In this document: one piece after another, positions 22,451 to 31,713 of the stretch
Position numbering within the stretch: the first letter of the stretch is position 1
Layout: each line of letters starts with the position of its first letter
Source of the DNA: Methylocystis rosea
GTDB taxonomy: Bacteria > Pseudomonadota > Alphaproteobacteria > Rhizobiales > Beijerinckiaceae
NCBI RefSeq assembly: GCF_003855495.1
Contig: NZ_CP034087.1
Coordinates: 124,001 to 188,000, forward strand
Reading direction: 5' to 3'
Length of the DNA stretch: 64,000 bases
Program-made: the position numbers and the translations under genes
The notes under the pieces: model-generated
The model's database searches: none
What the model saw: the letters and a program-made list of their open reading frames with translations, nothing else
What the model was told of the DNA's origin: nothing

Positions 22451-22880
22451 AAGGACAGAGTGTGCCTGTCGCTGGAGGTTAAGCGCCGACGACAAGCGCG
22501 GGCAAGAATATGGATGGCGCCCTAAAGAGCAAGCGTGGCAGGCTCGTGAAGCGAAGCTTGGCCGATGCTTCCCGCCGCGTCCTTCAGGGGTCACTGCTTG
22601 CGCCGCAAATCCTCGGCAGGACTCCATTCGGCGAGATCGTCGAACACGCGCCCCCGCGCATCCCCAGCGCGCTAGTCGGATCCGCTGGATGCGGACGAAG
22701 AGCGCGGATGGTGGAGTCGGTGGGAGCGGTCATTCGGCCTATTGCACGCCGAAGCCATACTGCTCCGTGACTCCATAAAGCCGCGCTGCTCGCAGCCTTC
22801 TCGATTGGCCGCACGTCAAGCTTGCCAAGCTCTCAAACCGTGGCGAAAGCACGATAAAGAACTTCGAGCCAGGTCGATCT
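22451..22880. other. Stretch without a supported gene
   Basis: Only short overlapping frames on both strands, with no recognisable domain. It lies between the IS1380 and an IS5 relic and is probably degraded mobile-element or host DNA. Confidence 0.4.
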
Positions 22881-22887
22881 GTCCCAA

Positions 22888-23163
22888 CGATAAACGCATC
22901 ATGATCGACTCGACGCATCTGAAGCGCGTCGCACGGCGGTAAGCCTTCTAAAAAAGGGGTTCTTTCCCGCTGTATCGGGCGCGCGAAAGGCGGGCTGAAC
23001 CGAAGGCCAGATGAGCGACCACAAGGGCGCCGGCCTTATGTTCCGCGCCCTGCCCAAGGCCAAAACGCTGATCGCCGACAAGGGCTATGACAGCGACGCC
23101 TTCCGCGCCGCGCTTAAAGCGCGCGGAACAGCGGCGTCCCGTCGCGCACAGTATCCGCCATGA
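22888..23163 (+). pseudogene. IS5-family (IS427-like) transposase C-terminal relic
   Basis: Pieces in different frames give KRIMIDSTHLK, then a broken RAKGGLN-like segment, then MSDHKGAGLMFRALPKAK and TLIADKGYDSDAFRAALKAR. These are the consecutive catalytic blocks of IS427-group transposases with the section between GGLN and SDHKGA deleted. It is inactive. The 23164-23406 sequence after it holds nothing I can name beyond the promoter region of the ROK gene. Confidence 0.75.
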
Positions 23164-23406
23164 AAATAGGGCGCGTCAAAATAGGCAAAAAAGCTCGTTG
23201 CTGCTTTATGCTTATTGGCGCACGTTCTTGCCAATCAAATTGAAGCGGCGATAATCTATTTTCCCACGGCGGGGCGCGCCAGCGGCATTTTCAATGGATC
23301 AACTCTCCGAAAAACGCCGGCCATATTCACCGGCCGCGGGGCTCTGCAACGCCTTACGCGACCTCGAAGGTGCGTGCGTCGAGGTTAGGCGGTAGCGGTT
23401 CTGGAC

Positions 23407-24255
23407 TTGGACAGTGACATGTTCATCGTGGTGGATATTGGCGGCACCAAGACGCGGGTTGCGCGATCCCGCGACCTTGAAACCTTGGACCAAACCGTCA
23501 TCGTCGCTACGCCCAACGATTATCGATCCGGACGCGACCGACTCATCGCCCTTGCACAGGAACTCAGCGGCGGCGAGCGCGTGGAAGCGCTCGCGGTCGG
23601 GGCGCCGGGGGTCATTTCACGCGACAGACGCACGCTCGTGCATGCGCCGAATCTTGCCGGCTGGAACGGCGCGTCGCTGGTAGACGATCTGCAACACGTC
23701 CTTGGCGCGCCCGTAATACTCGAAAACGACACCGCCATGGTTGGGCTCGGTGAGGCGACATTCGGCGCCGGCAGAGGCGCTACGATCCTCGCTTATGTGA
23801 CGGTGTCGACCGGAGTCAATGGCGCGCGCATCGTCGATGGCGTCATTGACCGCGCAATATTCAATTTCGAGATCGGCGAACAGATTCTCGGAACCGTTCT
23901 CGATGCGCCAACTCTCGAAGACCTCGTGTCCGGTCATGCGATCGGCGAGCGCTTCGGCGCGCCGCCGGAGAGTTTGGCGAAGGATCATCCCGTTTGGGAC
24001 GAGCTCGCGCGGATCGTCGCCATCGGACTGCACAATACGGTGGCCTATTGGTCGCCTGACCGCTTCGTTATCGGCGGCTCAATGATGAAAGAGGTTGGCG
24101 TTTCGATTGACCGAACTCGAAGCGCGCTGCTTCTATTGCGGCGGAAAAACCCGACGATTCCCGATATTGTTCACGCGTCGCTCGGCGATCTCGGGGCCTG
24201 TGGGGCGGCCTCGCGCGGCTACGAAACAAGAAATGAAGAGCGTCAGTTTGCCTAA
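23407..24255 (+). CDS. ROK-family sugar kinase
   Basis: The 282-residue frame starts at TTG 23407, or more likely ATG 23419 (MFIVVDIGGTKTRVA). The N-terminal phosphate-binding DIGGTKTR, the VGAPGVIS segment, APNLAGWNG substrate loop, ENDTAMVGLGEA catalytic Asp region and FVIGGSM C-terminal adenosine motif identify a ROK kinase. The usual zinc motif CxCGxxGC is absent, and the stretch after DGVIDRAIFNFEIGEQ is divergent, so it is not a textbook glucokinase. The 3' end overlaps the convergent GH15 gene by 4 bp. Neighbouring glucosidases suggest it phosphorylates released glucose or a related hexose. Confidence 0.85.
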   Translation: MDSDMFIVVDIGGTKTRVARSRDLETLDQTVIVATPNDYRSGRDRLIALAQELSGGERVEALAVGAPGVISRDRRTLVHAPNLAGWNGASLVDDLQHVLGAPVILENDTAMVGLGEATFGAGRGATILAYVTVSTGVNGARIVDGVIDRAIFNFEIGEQILGTVLDAPTLEDLVSGHAIGERFGAPPESLAKDHPVWDELARIVAIGLHNTVAYWSPDRFVIGGSMMKEVGVSIDRTRSALLLLRRKNPTIPDIVHASLGDLGACGAASRGYETRNEERQFA

Positions 24256-25718
24256 CAGCAATTGCCGATGGCGCGCGACGCGGCATTGCGACCGGCATGA
24301 GCCGTGATGAATGCCGCGTAGCTCCAGGCGAGGTTTTTCGCTGATGTCTGCACGCCGTCGTCGCGACTAAATTGTTCCGCCAACTCGCCGGTCGGCGGCG
24401 TATATGTTCTGACAGTGGCCATAAACATGTCGCCGCGCTTCAACGCCGCTTCCGCGAGTTTTCGTCGACCTCCCGGCGTGTTGAACGCTTGCCCCGGTGT
24501 CGCGTCAAACATGCCGGCGAACATCTCGCGCTGCTCCAGAGAAATCTCGATCGCCGGGAGCTGCGCCAGGCTTTCGGCGAGCAGGTAGTAGAATTGCGCG
24601 ACGCCGAGCGTCGAAAAGTAATAGGCGCCGCCGCTGAAATAGACGTCGCCGCAATAGCGGCCCATTGCCGGCCCCCAATCGGCGGCGCGATCCTGATTAA
24701 TCTTGTATTCCGACGTGAAGAGGCTCTCGAGTCGAAGAAGCGTCGAGAGCACCTTGGGGTCGAGCACGCCATGCCGGTCGCCGGAACGCGCGGCATGAAT
24801 CACGCCGAGTACGACGGCGATGTCGAGACGGCGCGTGTCAGGAATTGTCGAGGGCTGGACGAGATCGGAAAGAAAAGCGCGATAAAAGCTCGCATCCTTA
24901 TCCAAATGCGCGTCAAGGCATCGCGAAATGTCATCTGCGGCGGCTCTGAAGGCGCGCGGCCTGGCGGCGTCTCCCTTCTGTTCAAGCCATTCCGCGCCCT
25001 CAACGAGCACTGCAAGCTGAAGCAGACGCGTATAATAATGATGGCCGCGAATTTCCTCCCAGAGATCGAAACAGACGTCGCGCCAATGATTGAAGGTATA
25101 GTCGAGGTCCGCCTCGAGAAGTTGTTCGGCGATGCCTAAATCCGCTCGTTGACGAAACGCTTCCAGACGCCACGCGCGCAGCGCCGTCAACGCGCGCAGC
25201 GCCGGGCCGTCATTCTGAGGACGGGCCCACCCTAATATGTCGAGCGTTCCGTCGGGATTGTAACGTACTTCGCCAAGCACGCGGTCGCCGGTCACCTGAC
25301 GAAGTTCCTCTTTCGAACGAACATGACGCAGGAAATCGGCGCTCACATTTCGGCGAAAATCGCCTCTATCCGCGACGACGCGGCCATCCAGCCGACAAAG
25401 GTCGAGGCTGAATTGCATGAAGTCGGAAATATGATCGAGCGCGTCAGGGCCGAGCGTTCTGTCCTCATAGAGAACGCGTAAGGCGTCGATGACGATCGCC
25501 GAATCTCGCAGCCAGTGGAAAAAGTAATCTGGATCGGGATCGTAAGCCGCGATTTGGGGAGACGCGAGAACCGAGCCGCGTGCAGGACGGATTTGTTGGC
25601 CAAAATGCGCACGATTCTTGACGAGTTGCGTTGCGGAAATCGCACGAAGCATCGCCTTCGCTGAGAAGGCGCATTGATGCGTCATCCAGTCAAGGAGACC
25701 ATCGGCGCTCGAACTCAT
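24252..25718 (-). CDS. Glycoside hydrolase family 15 (glucoamylase-like)
   Basis: The 488-residue protein has GH15 hallmarks: YFFHWLRDSAIVIDALRVL near residue 65, general acid in DLWEEIRGHHYYTR (about 220), QDRAADWGPAMGRY and a C-terminal general base in GELAEQFSRDDG followed by SAKNLAWSYAAFI. It lacks a signal peptide, so a cytoplasmic exo-alpha-glucosidase acting on glycogen, maltodextrin or trehalose-type substrates is likely. It is convergent with the ROK kinase and forms a small glucan-use locus with it and the GH3 gene. Confidence 0.9.
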   Translation of the reverse strand: MSSSADGLLDWMTHQCAFSAKAMLRAISATQLVKNRAHFGQQIRPARGSVLASPQIAAYDPDPDYFFHWLRDSAIVIDALRVLYEDRTLGPDALDHISDFMQFSLDLCRLDGRVVADRGDFRRNVSADFLRHVRSKEELRQVTGDRVLGEVRYNPDGTLDILGWARPQNDGPALRALTALRAWRLEAFRQRADLGIAEQLLEADLDYTFNHWRDVCFDLWEEIRGHHYYTRLLQLAVLVEGAEWLEQKGDAARPRAFRAAADDISRCLDAHLDKDASFYRAFLSDLVQPSTIPDTRRLDIAVVLGVIHAARSGDRHGVLDPKVLSTLLRLESLFTSEYKINQDRAADWGPAMGRYCGDVYFSGGAYYFSTLGVAQFYYLLAESLAQLPAIEISLEQREMFAGMFDATPGQAFNTPGGRRKLAEAALKRGDMFMATVRTYTPPTGELAEQFSRDDGVQTSAKNLAWSYAAFITAHAGRNAASRAIGNCC

Positions 25719-25783
25719 GCCACGCCACTCCGAGAAGAGATCGCTCTACTGCGACCCTTGATGGGTTCACGCCGTCGCCGCTA

Positions 25784-26449
25784 TCAGATAGGTGGGGCAA
25801 GCCGCTGACCAGACACATCCAGCTTGAGGTTCACGACACGCCGGAAAAAGGCCCCCGTCGCAGAAACGTCACTGATCGAGATCAACGCCGAATCCGGCAG
25901 TTCCTTTTGGAAATTGGCGACAAATGTCCGCCTCGCTTCTGGCGCGAGCGTTTCGAGAGCGGCGTCGATGATCACCCACCGCGGCTTGTGAAGAAAGAGC
26001 CTTGCGAAGGCGAGCGTCTGTTGCTCGGGCGCCGTCAGCTCATGATCCCAGCGCGCCACCACGTCGAGAGAGGGAACAAGCTGCGTCAAACCAAGCTGCT
26101 CAAGCGCCGAAATGAACTCCTGATTCGAATATTTCGACGATGGATCGGGGTAGCCGAGCGCCAGAGCGCCAGCGATGATGCCGTAGACGCCCAGCTGCCG
26201 CCCGACCCCAGAAAGGTCCTTGCGGTTGATCGCGTCGTAAAATGGCTGGTTCCAGGCGTTTAGTTCGATCTGCGCATAGGCTGTCGCGCCGACGATGACC
26301 ACCAATCCGAGAGCCAGCCAGACAATTGCGTTTCGCTGAGGCGAGACAAGCAGCACATGCGCCAACGCACGGAATTGTGAAATAAGTCCTGGCTCGATGA
26401 TTGCCGCGTCGCCGACTTTCTGTTTCTCTCGTTCTTTTGGTCCATTCAT
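25784..26449 (-). pseudogene. YddA/SbmA-like ABC transporter with a large internal deletion
   Basis: The N-terminus (ALAHVLLVSPQRNAIVWLAL, NAWNQPFYDAINRKDLSGV) is the first membrane segment of an ABC permease-ATPase of the YddA/SbmA group. It joins in frame at about residue 105 (GALALGYPDPSSKYSNQEF) to the end of the nucleotide-binding domain (LTAPEQQTLAFARLFLHKPRWVIIDAALETL). Walker A and most membrane helices are gone, the signature is LTAPE rather than LSxGE, and the Walker B acid is not canonical. About 350 residues are missing relative to the family. It is almost certainly non-functional as a transporter. Confidence 0.75.
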
Positions 26450-26681
26450 TGGCAGCGCCCCCGTGCAAATCAATAAATCGTCGAGTCACGAAGTGTGGTT
26501 GACCAAACATGCGCGCCGGCGGCGCTGGCGACAACAATAAACTCGACTGCACCGGAAAGAACGGCCGGTTTCGGCTGGAATGCGATGCTTGGCAGCGCTT
26601 GGTTCGCAGCGCCAAGAATCGGGTATGCTTTTGATGTTGAGCCATTCGGTCCGAATGGGAGAGTGCTGCGAGTGGGTCGCG

Positions 26682-28802
26682 ATGGATAGAATCGAAGCGC
26701 TTCTTGCGCGAATGACCCTTGATGAAAAGGTCGGCCAGCTCAATCTGGTGACGGCGGGGCAGACTGTGACCGGACCTCAAGGCTCCAGTGACGTGACGGC
26801 GAGCATCCGCGCGGGAAACGTCGGCGGAGTGCTCAATATCTGGGGTCGCGCGGCGATCGCTGAAATGCAGAAATGCGCGGTCGAGGAAACGCGACTTGGC
26901 GTTCCGCTTTTTTTCGCTCTCGACGTGCTTCATGGGCACAAGACGATTTTTCCCATTCCGCTCGCCGAGGCCTGCGCCTTCGACCCGTCTCTGTGGGAGA
27001 GAACGGCGCGCGCGGCGGCGCGGGAGGCCTCGGGCGACGGGATTGATCTTACCTTCGCGCCCATGCTCGACGTGACGCGAGATCCCCGTTGGGGACGAAT
27101 TGCCGAAGGCCCTGGCGAAGATCCCTTCGTCGCGATGAAATTCGCGGAAGCAAAAGTCCGGGGCTTTCAGGGCGCCGATCTCGGGAACGCCATGGCGATC
27201 GCCGCCACTGCCAAACACTTCTGCGGCGGCGGGGCGGCCACGGCCGGCCGCGACTATGCGCCAGTCGATATTTCCGAACGGACTTTGCGTGAAGTTTATC
27301 TGCCGCCTTTTAAAGCGGCCGTGGCCGCAGGATGCGCCGCGATCATGCCGGCGTTCAACAGCGTCGCCGGAATTCCGATGACGGCCGCGACAAAGCTGCT
27401 GCGCGACTATGTCAGGGGTGAACTCGGTTTCCAAGGAGTGGTTGTCAGCGACTACACCGCCATCCCGGAGTTGATCGAACATGGCGTCGCGGCCGATGTC
27501 GTCGAGGCGGCGGCGCTCGCTCTTAGAGCCGGCGTCGACATGGATATGGTGAGCGGCGCCTTTCTTCGTCTGCCGGAGGCGCTGGCGCGCGGACTGGTGT
27601 CGATTGCTGATATCGACGCCTCTGCGCGTCGCGTTCTCGCACTCAAACAGAAGCTTGGCCTATTGGACGATCCCTATCGACGTGTTTCTATATCGGCTGT
27701 CCCACAATTCGATACAGAGAATTTGGCGCTTGAAGCGGCGCGACGCGCAATCGTGCTTCTCACCAATGACGAGACTTTACCTCTTTCGCCAAGAGCGAAA
27801 CGGATCGCAGTCATCGGGCCACTCGCAGAGACGCGCTCTGAAATGCTGGGGCCATGGGCGGCGGCTGGCGACCCTGAAAAGGGCGTTACAATTCTTGACG
27901 GCCTTCGCGCATTGCTTCGCGATTGCGACATTATGCATGAATCAGGGGGCGGAATTGACCATGCCGATTCTGTCGCAATCCATGCGGCTTGCATGTTATG
28001 CGAACAGGCGGAGTTGATCGTCCTTTGTGTTGGAGAAGCGTCCTGGATGAGCGGCGAGGCTGCGAGCCGCGCGTCACTCGATCTACCGGGTCGACAGCGA
28101 GAGCTCGCGGAACGCGTTCTCTCGATTGGGAAGCCCGTCGTCGTCATTCTTTGTTCTGGACGTCCATTGACCGCGCCATGGCTGGTTGAGCGTGCGCAAG
28201 CCGTGTTGGCGACATGGTTTCTCGGTCACATGGCGGGCACCGCCATCGCAGACGTTCTGACCGGGCGGTTCAATCCCGCCGGGCGTCTCGCCGTGACGTG
28301 GCCTCGGGACGTTGGCCAAATCCCGATATCATACAGTGAACGCTCGTCGGGCCGGCCTTTCGATTCTTCCAATCCCTTCACGTGCAGATATCTCGATCTT
28401 TCAAGCGAACCACTCTTTCCTTTTGGTCACGGCCTTTCTTATGCGCATGTCGTTTTGTGCAATCTGCGCGTGGAGCCCAGAACCTTCAGGCTGGAAGATG
28501 CAGTCCGGATTTGCGTGGACGCGCGCAACGAGGGCGACGTCGCCGCTGAAAGCACGATTTTTCTTTTCGTGCGAGACCGGGTCGCCACAGTCGCGCGGCC
28601 TGCGCTCGAACTGAAGAACTGGAGCAAAGTTTTGCTCGACGCAAAAGAGACCAAGACGGTCGCGCTTACCCTGTCGACGAGCGAACTTTGCTACCTTTCC
28701 GAGAACTTCACTTGGGTGGCTGAAGCAGGTGAATTTGAAATCTGCGTTGGCCTTGATGCGCAACGAAGCTCAATCTTGACCCAGAGAGTGGTTCTTTTGT
28801 GA
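26682..28802 (+). CDS. Glycoside hydrolase family 3 beta-glucosidase
   Basis: I chose the start at MDRIEALLARMTLDEKVGQ, the family N-terminus; upstream in-frame Met codons add non-conserved residues. The 706-residue protein has the GH3 barrel: FALDVLHGHKTIFPIPL, TFAPMLDVTRDPRWGRIAEGPGED, ATAKHFCGGG and the nucleophile Asp in GVVVSDYTAI. Then come the alpha/beta sandwich and a C-terminal fibronectin-III-like domain (FPFGHGLSYA onward). No signal peptide is seen, so it is probably cytoplasmic. A flavodoxin-like remnant and a broken GH144-like gene follow on the same strand; together they suggest beta-glucan (possibly beta-1,2-glucan) breakdown feeding the ROK kinase. Confidence 0.92.
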   Translation: MDRIEALLARMTLDEKVGQLNLVTAGQTVTGPQGSSDVTASIRAGNVGGVLNIWGRAAIAEMQKCAVEETRLGVPLFFALDVLHGHKTIFPIPLAEACAFDPSLWERTARAAAREASGDGIDLTFAPMLDVTRDPRWGRIAEGPGEDPFVAMKFAEAKVRGFQGADLGNAMAIAATAKHFCGGGAATAGRDYAPVDISERTLREVYLPPFKAAVAAGCAAIMPAFNSVAGIPMTAATKLLRDYVRGELGFQGVVVSDYTAIPELIEHGVAADVVEAAALALRAGVDMDMVSGAFLRLPEALARGLVSIADIDASARRVLALKQKLGLLDDPYRRVSISAVPQFDTENLALEAARRAIVLLTNDETLPLSPRAKRIAVIGPLAETRSEMLGPWAAAGDPEKGVTILDGLRALLRDCDIMHESGGGIDHADSVAIHAACMLCEQAELIVLCVGEASWMSGEAASRASLDLPGRQRELAERVLSIGKPVVVILCSGRPLTAPWLVERAQAVLATWFLGHMAGTAIADVLTGRFNPAGRLAVTWPRDVGQIPISYSERSSGRPFDSSNPFTCRYLDLSSEPLFPFGHGLSYAHVVLCNLRVEPRTFRLEDAVRICVDARNEGDVAAESTIFLFVRDRVATVARPALELKNWSKVLLDAKETKTVALTLSTSELCYLSENFTWVAEAGEFEICVGLDAQRSSILTQRVVLL

Positions 28803-28814
28803 ACCTTGCGCCGC

Positions 28815-29110
28815 CTATAGCACGATCGAAGGTCATGCACGCAGTGTCGCGGGATTTATCGCCGGTAAACTGCGACGCTTGGGCAAAAGCGTGGATGTCG
28901 TCGATTGGATCGGGTCGCTTGCGCCCGAGGCGCGCAAAAAAACGTTTTCACATCCTCGAAAAAGAATTGGCGACGACGACCCTCGTTTGTATCAGCGCAC
29001 CGCAGGCGCAGGACAAGTTCTACGCGCGTGTTCTGCACTCAGCGTCTCACGGTCCCTTGCCCGCCTCGTGCTTCGACCCCGAAAAAGGAGCAAGTCGTTT
29101 CTGCGAGCCC
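28815..29110 (+). pseudogene. Flavodoxin-domain remnant (frameshifted)
   Basis: YSTIEGHARSVAGFIAGKL followed by GKSVDVVDWIGS resembles the phosphate-binding loop and first helix of a HemG-like flavodoxin. ATTTLVCISAPQAQDKFYARVLH in another frame resembles the next strand. No single frame covers both, and the C-terminal half is absent. The family call is tentative. Confidence 0.4.
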
Positions 29111-29216
29111 ACGCTAAAACATATCCTGGCGAAGCAAGCAGCTTCGCCGTCTGAAAATGTTACAGAATGAGAATATCGCATCCATTCGCGCGCCACGGCT
29201 GATTCCAGTTTGGCAT

Positions 29217-29710
29217 GACGAGCACCCAAGACGTGCAGGATCCGTCGACGATGACAGCCAATCAGATACGCCGCGTCATCCCCAGCCAAAAACGGGCGCT
29301 GTCGGACGCGGAGCTGATCGATCTCGTGCAGCGGCAGATATTCCTTTATTTTTTGGGACGGGGTGCATCCATCGAGCGGCCTTGCGCGCGATAGCAGAGG
29401 GCTCCATTCGGATCCGAAGGATGATGCCGTCGCGGTCGGCGGTTCAGTTTTGGCGTCATGGCCATCATCGTCGCAAGGAAAGAGGATGGATTACGCGGGA
29501 GGACGCCGTAGCGCGTCTTGCGCTCATGCTCGATCTTCTCGAGCGCGCGACTTGCCACCAAGGACATTTTCCGCACTTTATGAATGGTCGCAATGGCGCC
29601 ACCGTGCCGTTCAGCCCAAAGGACGATGGCGGCTGATATCGTCGAGACCTCGTTTCTTTTTCAAGGACTGCTGCGAGGCCGCGGCGGCTTCTTCGATCAC
29701 ATCGGATCTA
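29217..29710 (+). pseudogene. GH144-like endo-beta-1,2-glucanase fragment with several frameshifts
   Basis: The pieces ALSDAELIDLVQRQIFLYF, WDGVHPSSGLARDSR, DAVAVGGS, GWITREDAVARLALMLDLLE, FPHFMNGRNGATVPFSPKDDGG and DIVETSFLFQGLL are successive blocks of the GH144/COG5368 glycosidase barrel. They lie in three frames; indels are visible at the T-run near 29350, near 29450, near 29485 and at 29635. The C-terminal two thirds of the domain are missing. It is a pseudogene that hints the locus once degraded beta-1,2-glucans. Confidence 0.7.
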
Positions 29711-29887
29711 TCGAATCCCCGCGAAGCGATCTACTCCGTCACGACAAGTTGCTTTTAATGTCGGCTACGCGCGCCGCAACCATTGATCCTCCGTCTCCCT
29801 GAGCCAAATGACGCCTGTTCAAGATTGGGCGAGCCATCAAGCCCCTCTAGGGCGCGGCAAATGAGCTCGCCGAAAGGAGGAGCGGCC

Positions 29888-30073
29888 ATGACCGACCAAA
29901 GGCCATCTGGCGAAAAGGAATGGGAAGTCACAACCAACACCTATATATTCGCAGGTGTGGGCGCCGTCATTTTGGGCGGCCTCGCCTATGCGAGCCTTGG
30001 CGGCGTTCCAAATACAATCGCCGCCGCCGTAGTGGGCGCATTAGCAGGCGGCGCCTTGGGCCTCTTTTTCTAG
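29888..30073 (+). CDS. Small glycine-rich membrane protein
   Basis: The start at MTDQRPSGEKEWEV has a strong RBS (AAAGGAGG about 8-15 bp upstream). The 61-residue product has a polar N-terminus and two short hydrophobic, Gly/Ala-rich helices (FAGVGAVILGGLAYASLGG and AAAVVGALAGGALGLFF). It resembles small stress-associated inner-membrane proteins of alphaproteobacteria, but I cannot name a family. Confidence 0.65.
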   Translation: MTDQRPSGEKEWEVTTNTYIFAGVGAVILGGLAYASLGGVPNTIAAAVVGALAGGALGLFF

Positions 30074-30124
30074 AGCGAGGATGCTGACGCGGGGTCGGAG
30101 ATGCGGCTCCGCGCCAGAACAGCC

Positions 30125-30439
30125 ATGCAGCTGGATAAGACAACAATCGACAGAGCGTTTGACCTTGCTCGCTCCGGAGCGAGTCGCACGATCACTGAGC
30201 TCATCGCGCGCCTTGATCGCGAAGGCTGTGACGGGCATCAGATCCAAGGGCGCTTTCTCCGAAAGCAACTCACGGCTTTGATGGAGGCGGAAGCTAATGC
30301 GCGTGATGGGAATTGCTCATGTGAGACGCGATCCATGGCCGTGAAAACTGACCAGAATTCCGCATTACACCGCAAGCGGCGGGAGCGCCGGGCGAACCTC
30401 AGCGCTGGTGTTCGTGCCACCACTTCAGAGCAATGCTAG
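30125..30439 (+). CDS. Small hypothetical protein
   Basis: The start at MQLDKTTIDRAFDLARSG is chosen because the preceding codons of the longer frame look non-coding. The first ~60 residues (RTITELIARLDREGCDGHQIQGRFLRKQLTALMEA) resemble short rhizobial proteins of unknown function with a helical, helix-turn-helix-like pattern. The tail after residue ~65 is rich in Arg and Asn and may reflect a lost stop. The IS630 insertion lies 30 bp downstream. Confidence 0.5.
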   Translation: MQLDKTTIDRAFDLARSGASRTITELIARLDREGCDGHQIQGRFLRKQLTALMEAEANARDGNCSCETRSMAVKTDQNSALHRKRRERRANLSAGVRATTSEQC

Positions 30440-30471
30440 CGTTGCTTGTTACGCTTGTGCCATGGCAGCTA

Positions 30472-31617
30472 GTGGATAAAATCTGACGATTGAGTCCTTG
30501 GAGGGATTCCTATTGCTTTTTGCGCGTGCGAGTCTCGGCGATGCGCACGGGAATCTCCATCACGTTGTCGTCGGCCGATCGGAAGCGGCTTCAGACCATC
30601 GTTAAGGACCGGAACGCGGCTCAAAAGCATGTCTGGCGGGCCGGGATCGTTCTGCTTTCCGCCGACGGCGTCGGCACGAACGAGATCATGCGCCAGACTG
30701 GCACGTCGAAGACCTGCGTCTGGCGCTGGCAGGAGCGGTTCATGGAGGAAGGCGTTGACGGCCTTCTTCGCGACAAGACCCGCCCGTCTCGCGTTCGACC
30801 GCTCGGGCAGGACGTCGCCGAACGGATCGTCGCCTTGACGCAGCAAGACCCGCCTTGCGAAGCGACGCATTGGACCGGCGCGATGATGGCGAAAGCCATC
30901 GGCGTGTCCGTCAGCTCGGTTCAGCGCATCTGGCGCGCGCACGGGCTTCAGCCACACCGCCTGCGCCTGTTCAAGCTCTCCAACGATCCGGACTTCGTCG
31001 CGAAATTGCGCGATGTCGTGGGGCTCTATGTCGATCCGCCGGCGCACGCCATCGTGCTGTCCGTCGACGAGAAGAGCCAGATACAAGCGCTCGATCGCAC
31101 CCAGCCCGGTCTGCCGATGAAGAAGGGCCGCGCCGGAACCCTGACGCATGACTACAAAAGGAACGGAACGACCACGCTGTTCGCCGCGCTCAACGTGCTC
31201 GACGGCAAAGTGATTGGCCGCAACATGCAGCGTCACCGCCATCAGGAATTTATCCGCTTCCTCAACGCCATCGAGGCGGAGGTTCCCGCCGGCAAGCTCG
31301 TGCATGTGATCCTCGACAATTACGCCGCTCACAAGCACCCCAAGGTGCGCCAATGGCTCCAGCGCCACGAACGCTTCACCTTCCACTTCACGCCGACATC
31401 GTGCTCCTGGCTCAACGCCGTCGAAGGCTTTTTCGCCAAGCTCACAAAGCGTCGGTTGAAGCGCGGCGTCTTCCGATCGATCGTCGACCTTCAGGCCGCC
31501 ATCCATCGCTTTCTCGAAGAGCACAACGAACAGTCAAAACCCTTCACCTGGACCGCCAATCCTGACAAAATCATCGCCGCCGTCAGACGCGGGCATCAAG
31601 CGTTAGATTCGATCCAC
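30472..31617 (+). mobile_element. IS630-family insertion sequence
   Basis: The terminal repeats GTGGATAAAATCTGACG (30472) and CGTTAGATTCGATCCAC (31601-31617) are complementary at about 14 of 17 positions and are flanked on both sides by TA (30470-30471 and 31618-31619), the target duplicated by this family. One intact transposase gene is inside. Confidence 0.85.
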
Positions 31618-31620
31618 TAG
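30541..31620 (+). CDS. IS630-family transposase
   Basis: The start at MRTGISITLSSADRKRL follows the left end. The ~359-residue protein has an N-terminal helix-turn-helix (GTNEIMRQTGTSKTCVWRWQERF), then the DDE domain: VLSVDEKSQIQALDRTQPGLP, VILDNYAAHKHPKV and SWLNAVEGFFAKLTKRRLKRG carry the three acidic residues (D, D, E). The stop codon uses the TA target dinucleotide. It looks intact. Confidence 0.93.
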   Translation: MRTGISITLSSADRKRLQTIVKDRNAAQKHVWRAGIVLLSADGVGTNEIMRQTGTSKTCVWRWQERFMEEGVDGLLRDKTRPSRVRPLGQDVAERIVALTQQDPPCEATHWTGAMMAKAIGVSVSSVQRIWRAHGLQPHRLRLFKLSNDPDFVAKLRDVVGLYVDPPAHAIVLSVDEKSQIQALDRTQPGLPMKKGRAGTLTHDYKRNGTTTLFAALNVLDGKVIGRNMQRHRHQEFIRFLNAIEAEVPAGKLVHVILDNYAAHKHPKVRQWLQRHERFTFHFTPTSCSWLNAVEGFFAKLTKRRLKRGVFRSIVDLQAAIHRFLEEHNEQSKPFTWTANPDKIIAAVRRGHQALDSIH

Positions 31621-31713
31621 CATCGATCCTCTCCTCACATTTATTTCAGCGAGGGTGAATGCAGTTCGTTTCGACCATCATCTGTCCGTTGCGGCCTTCG
31701 ATCGGCTGAGGCG

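Noticed and set aside
26100..27482. Long minus-strand frame (460 codons) spanning the gutted ABC gene and the GH3 start
   Set aside because: It crosses two genes on opposite strands and encodes low-quality Arg/His-rich sequence; a bias artefact.
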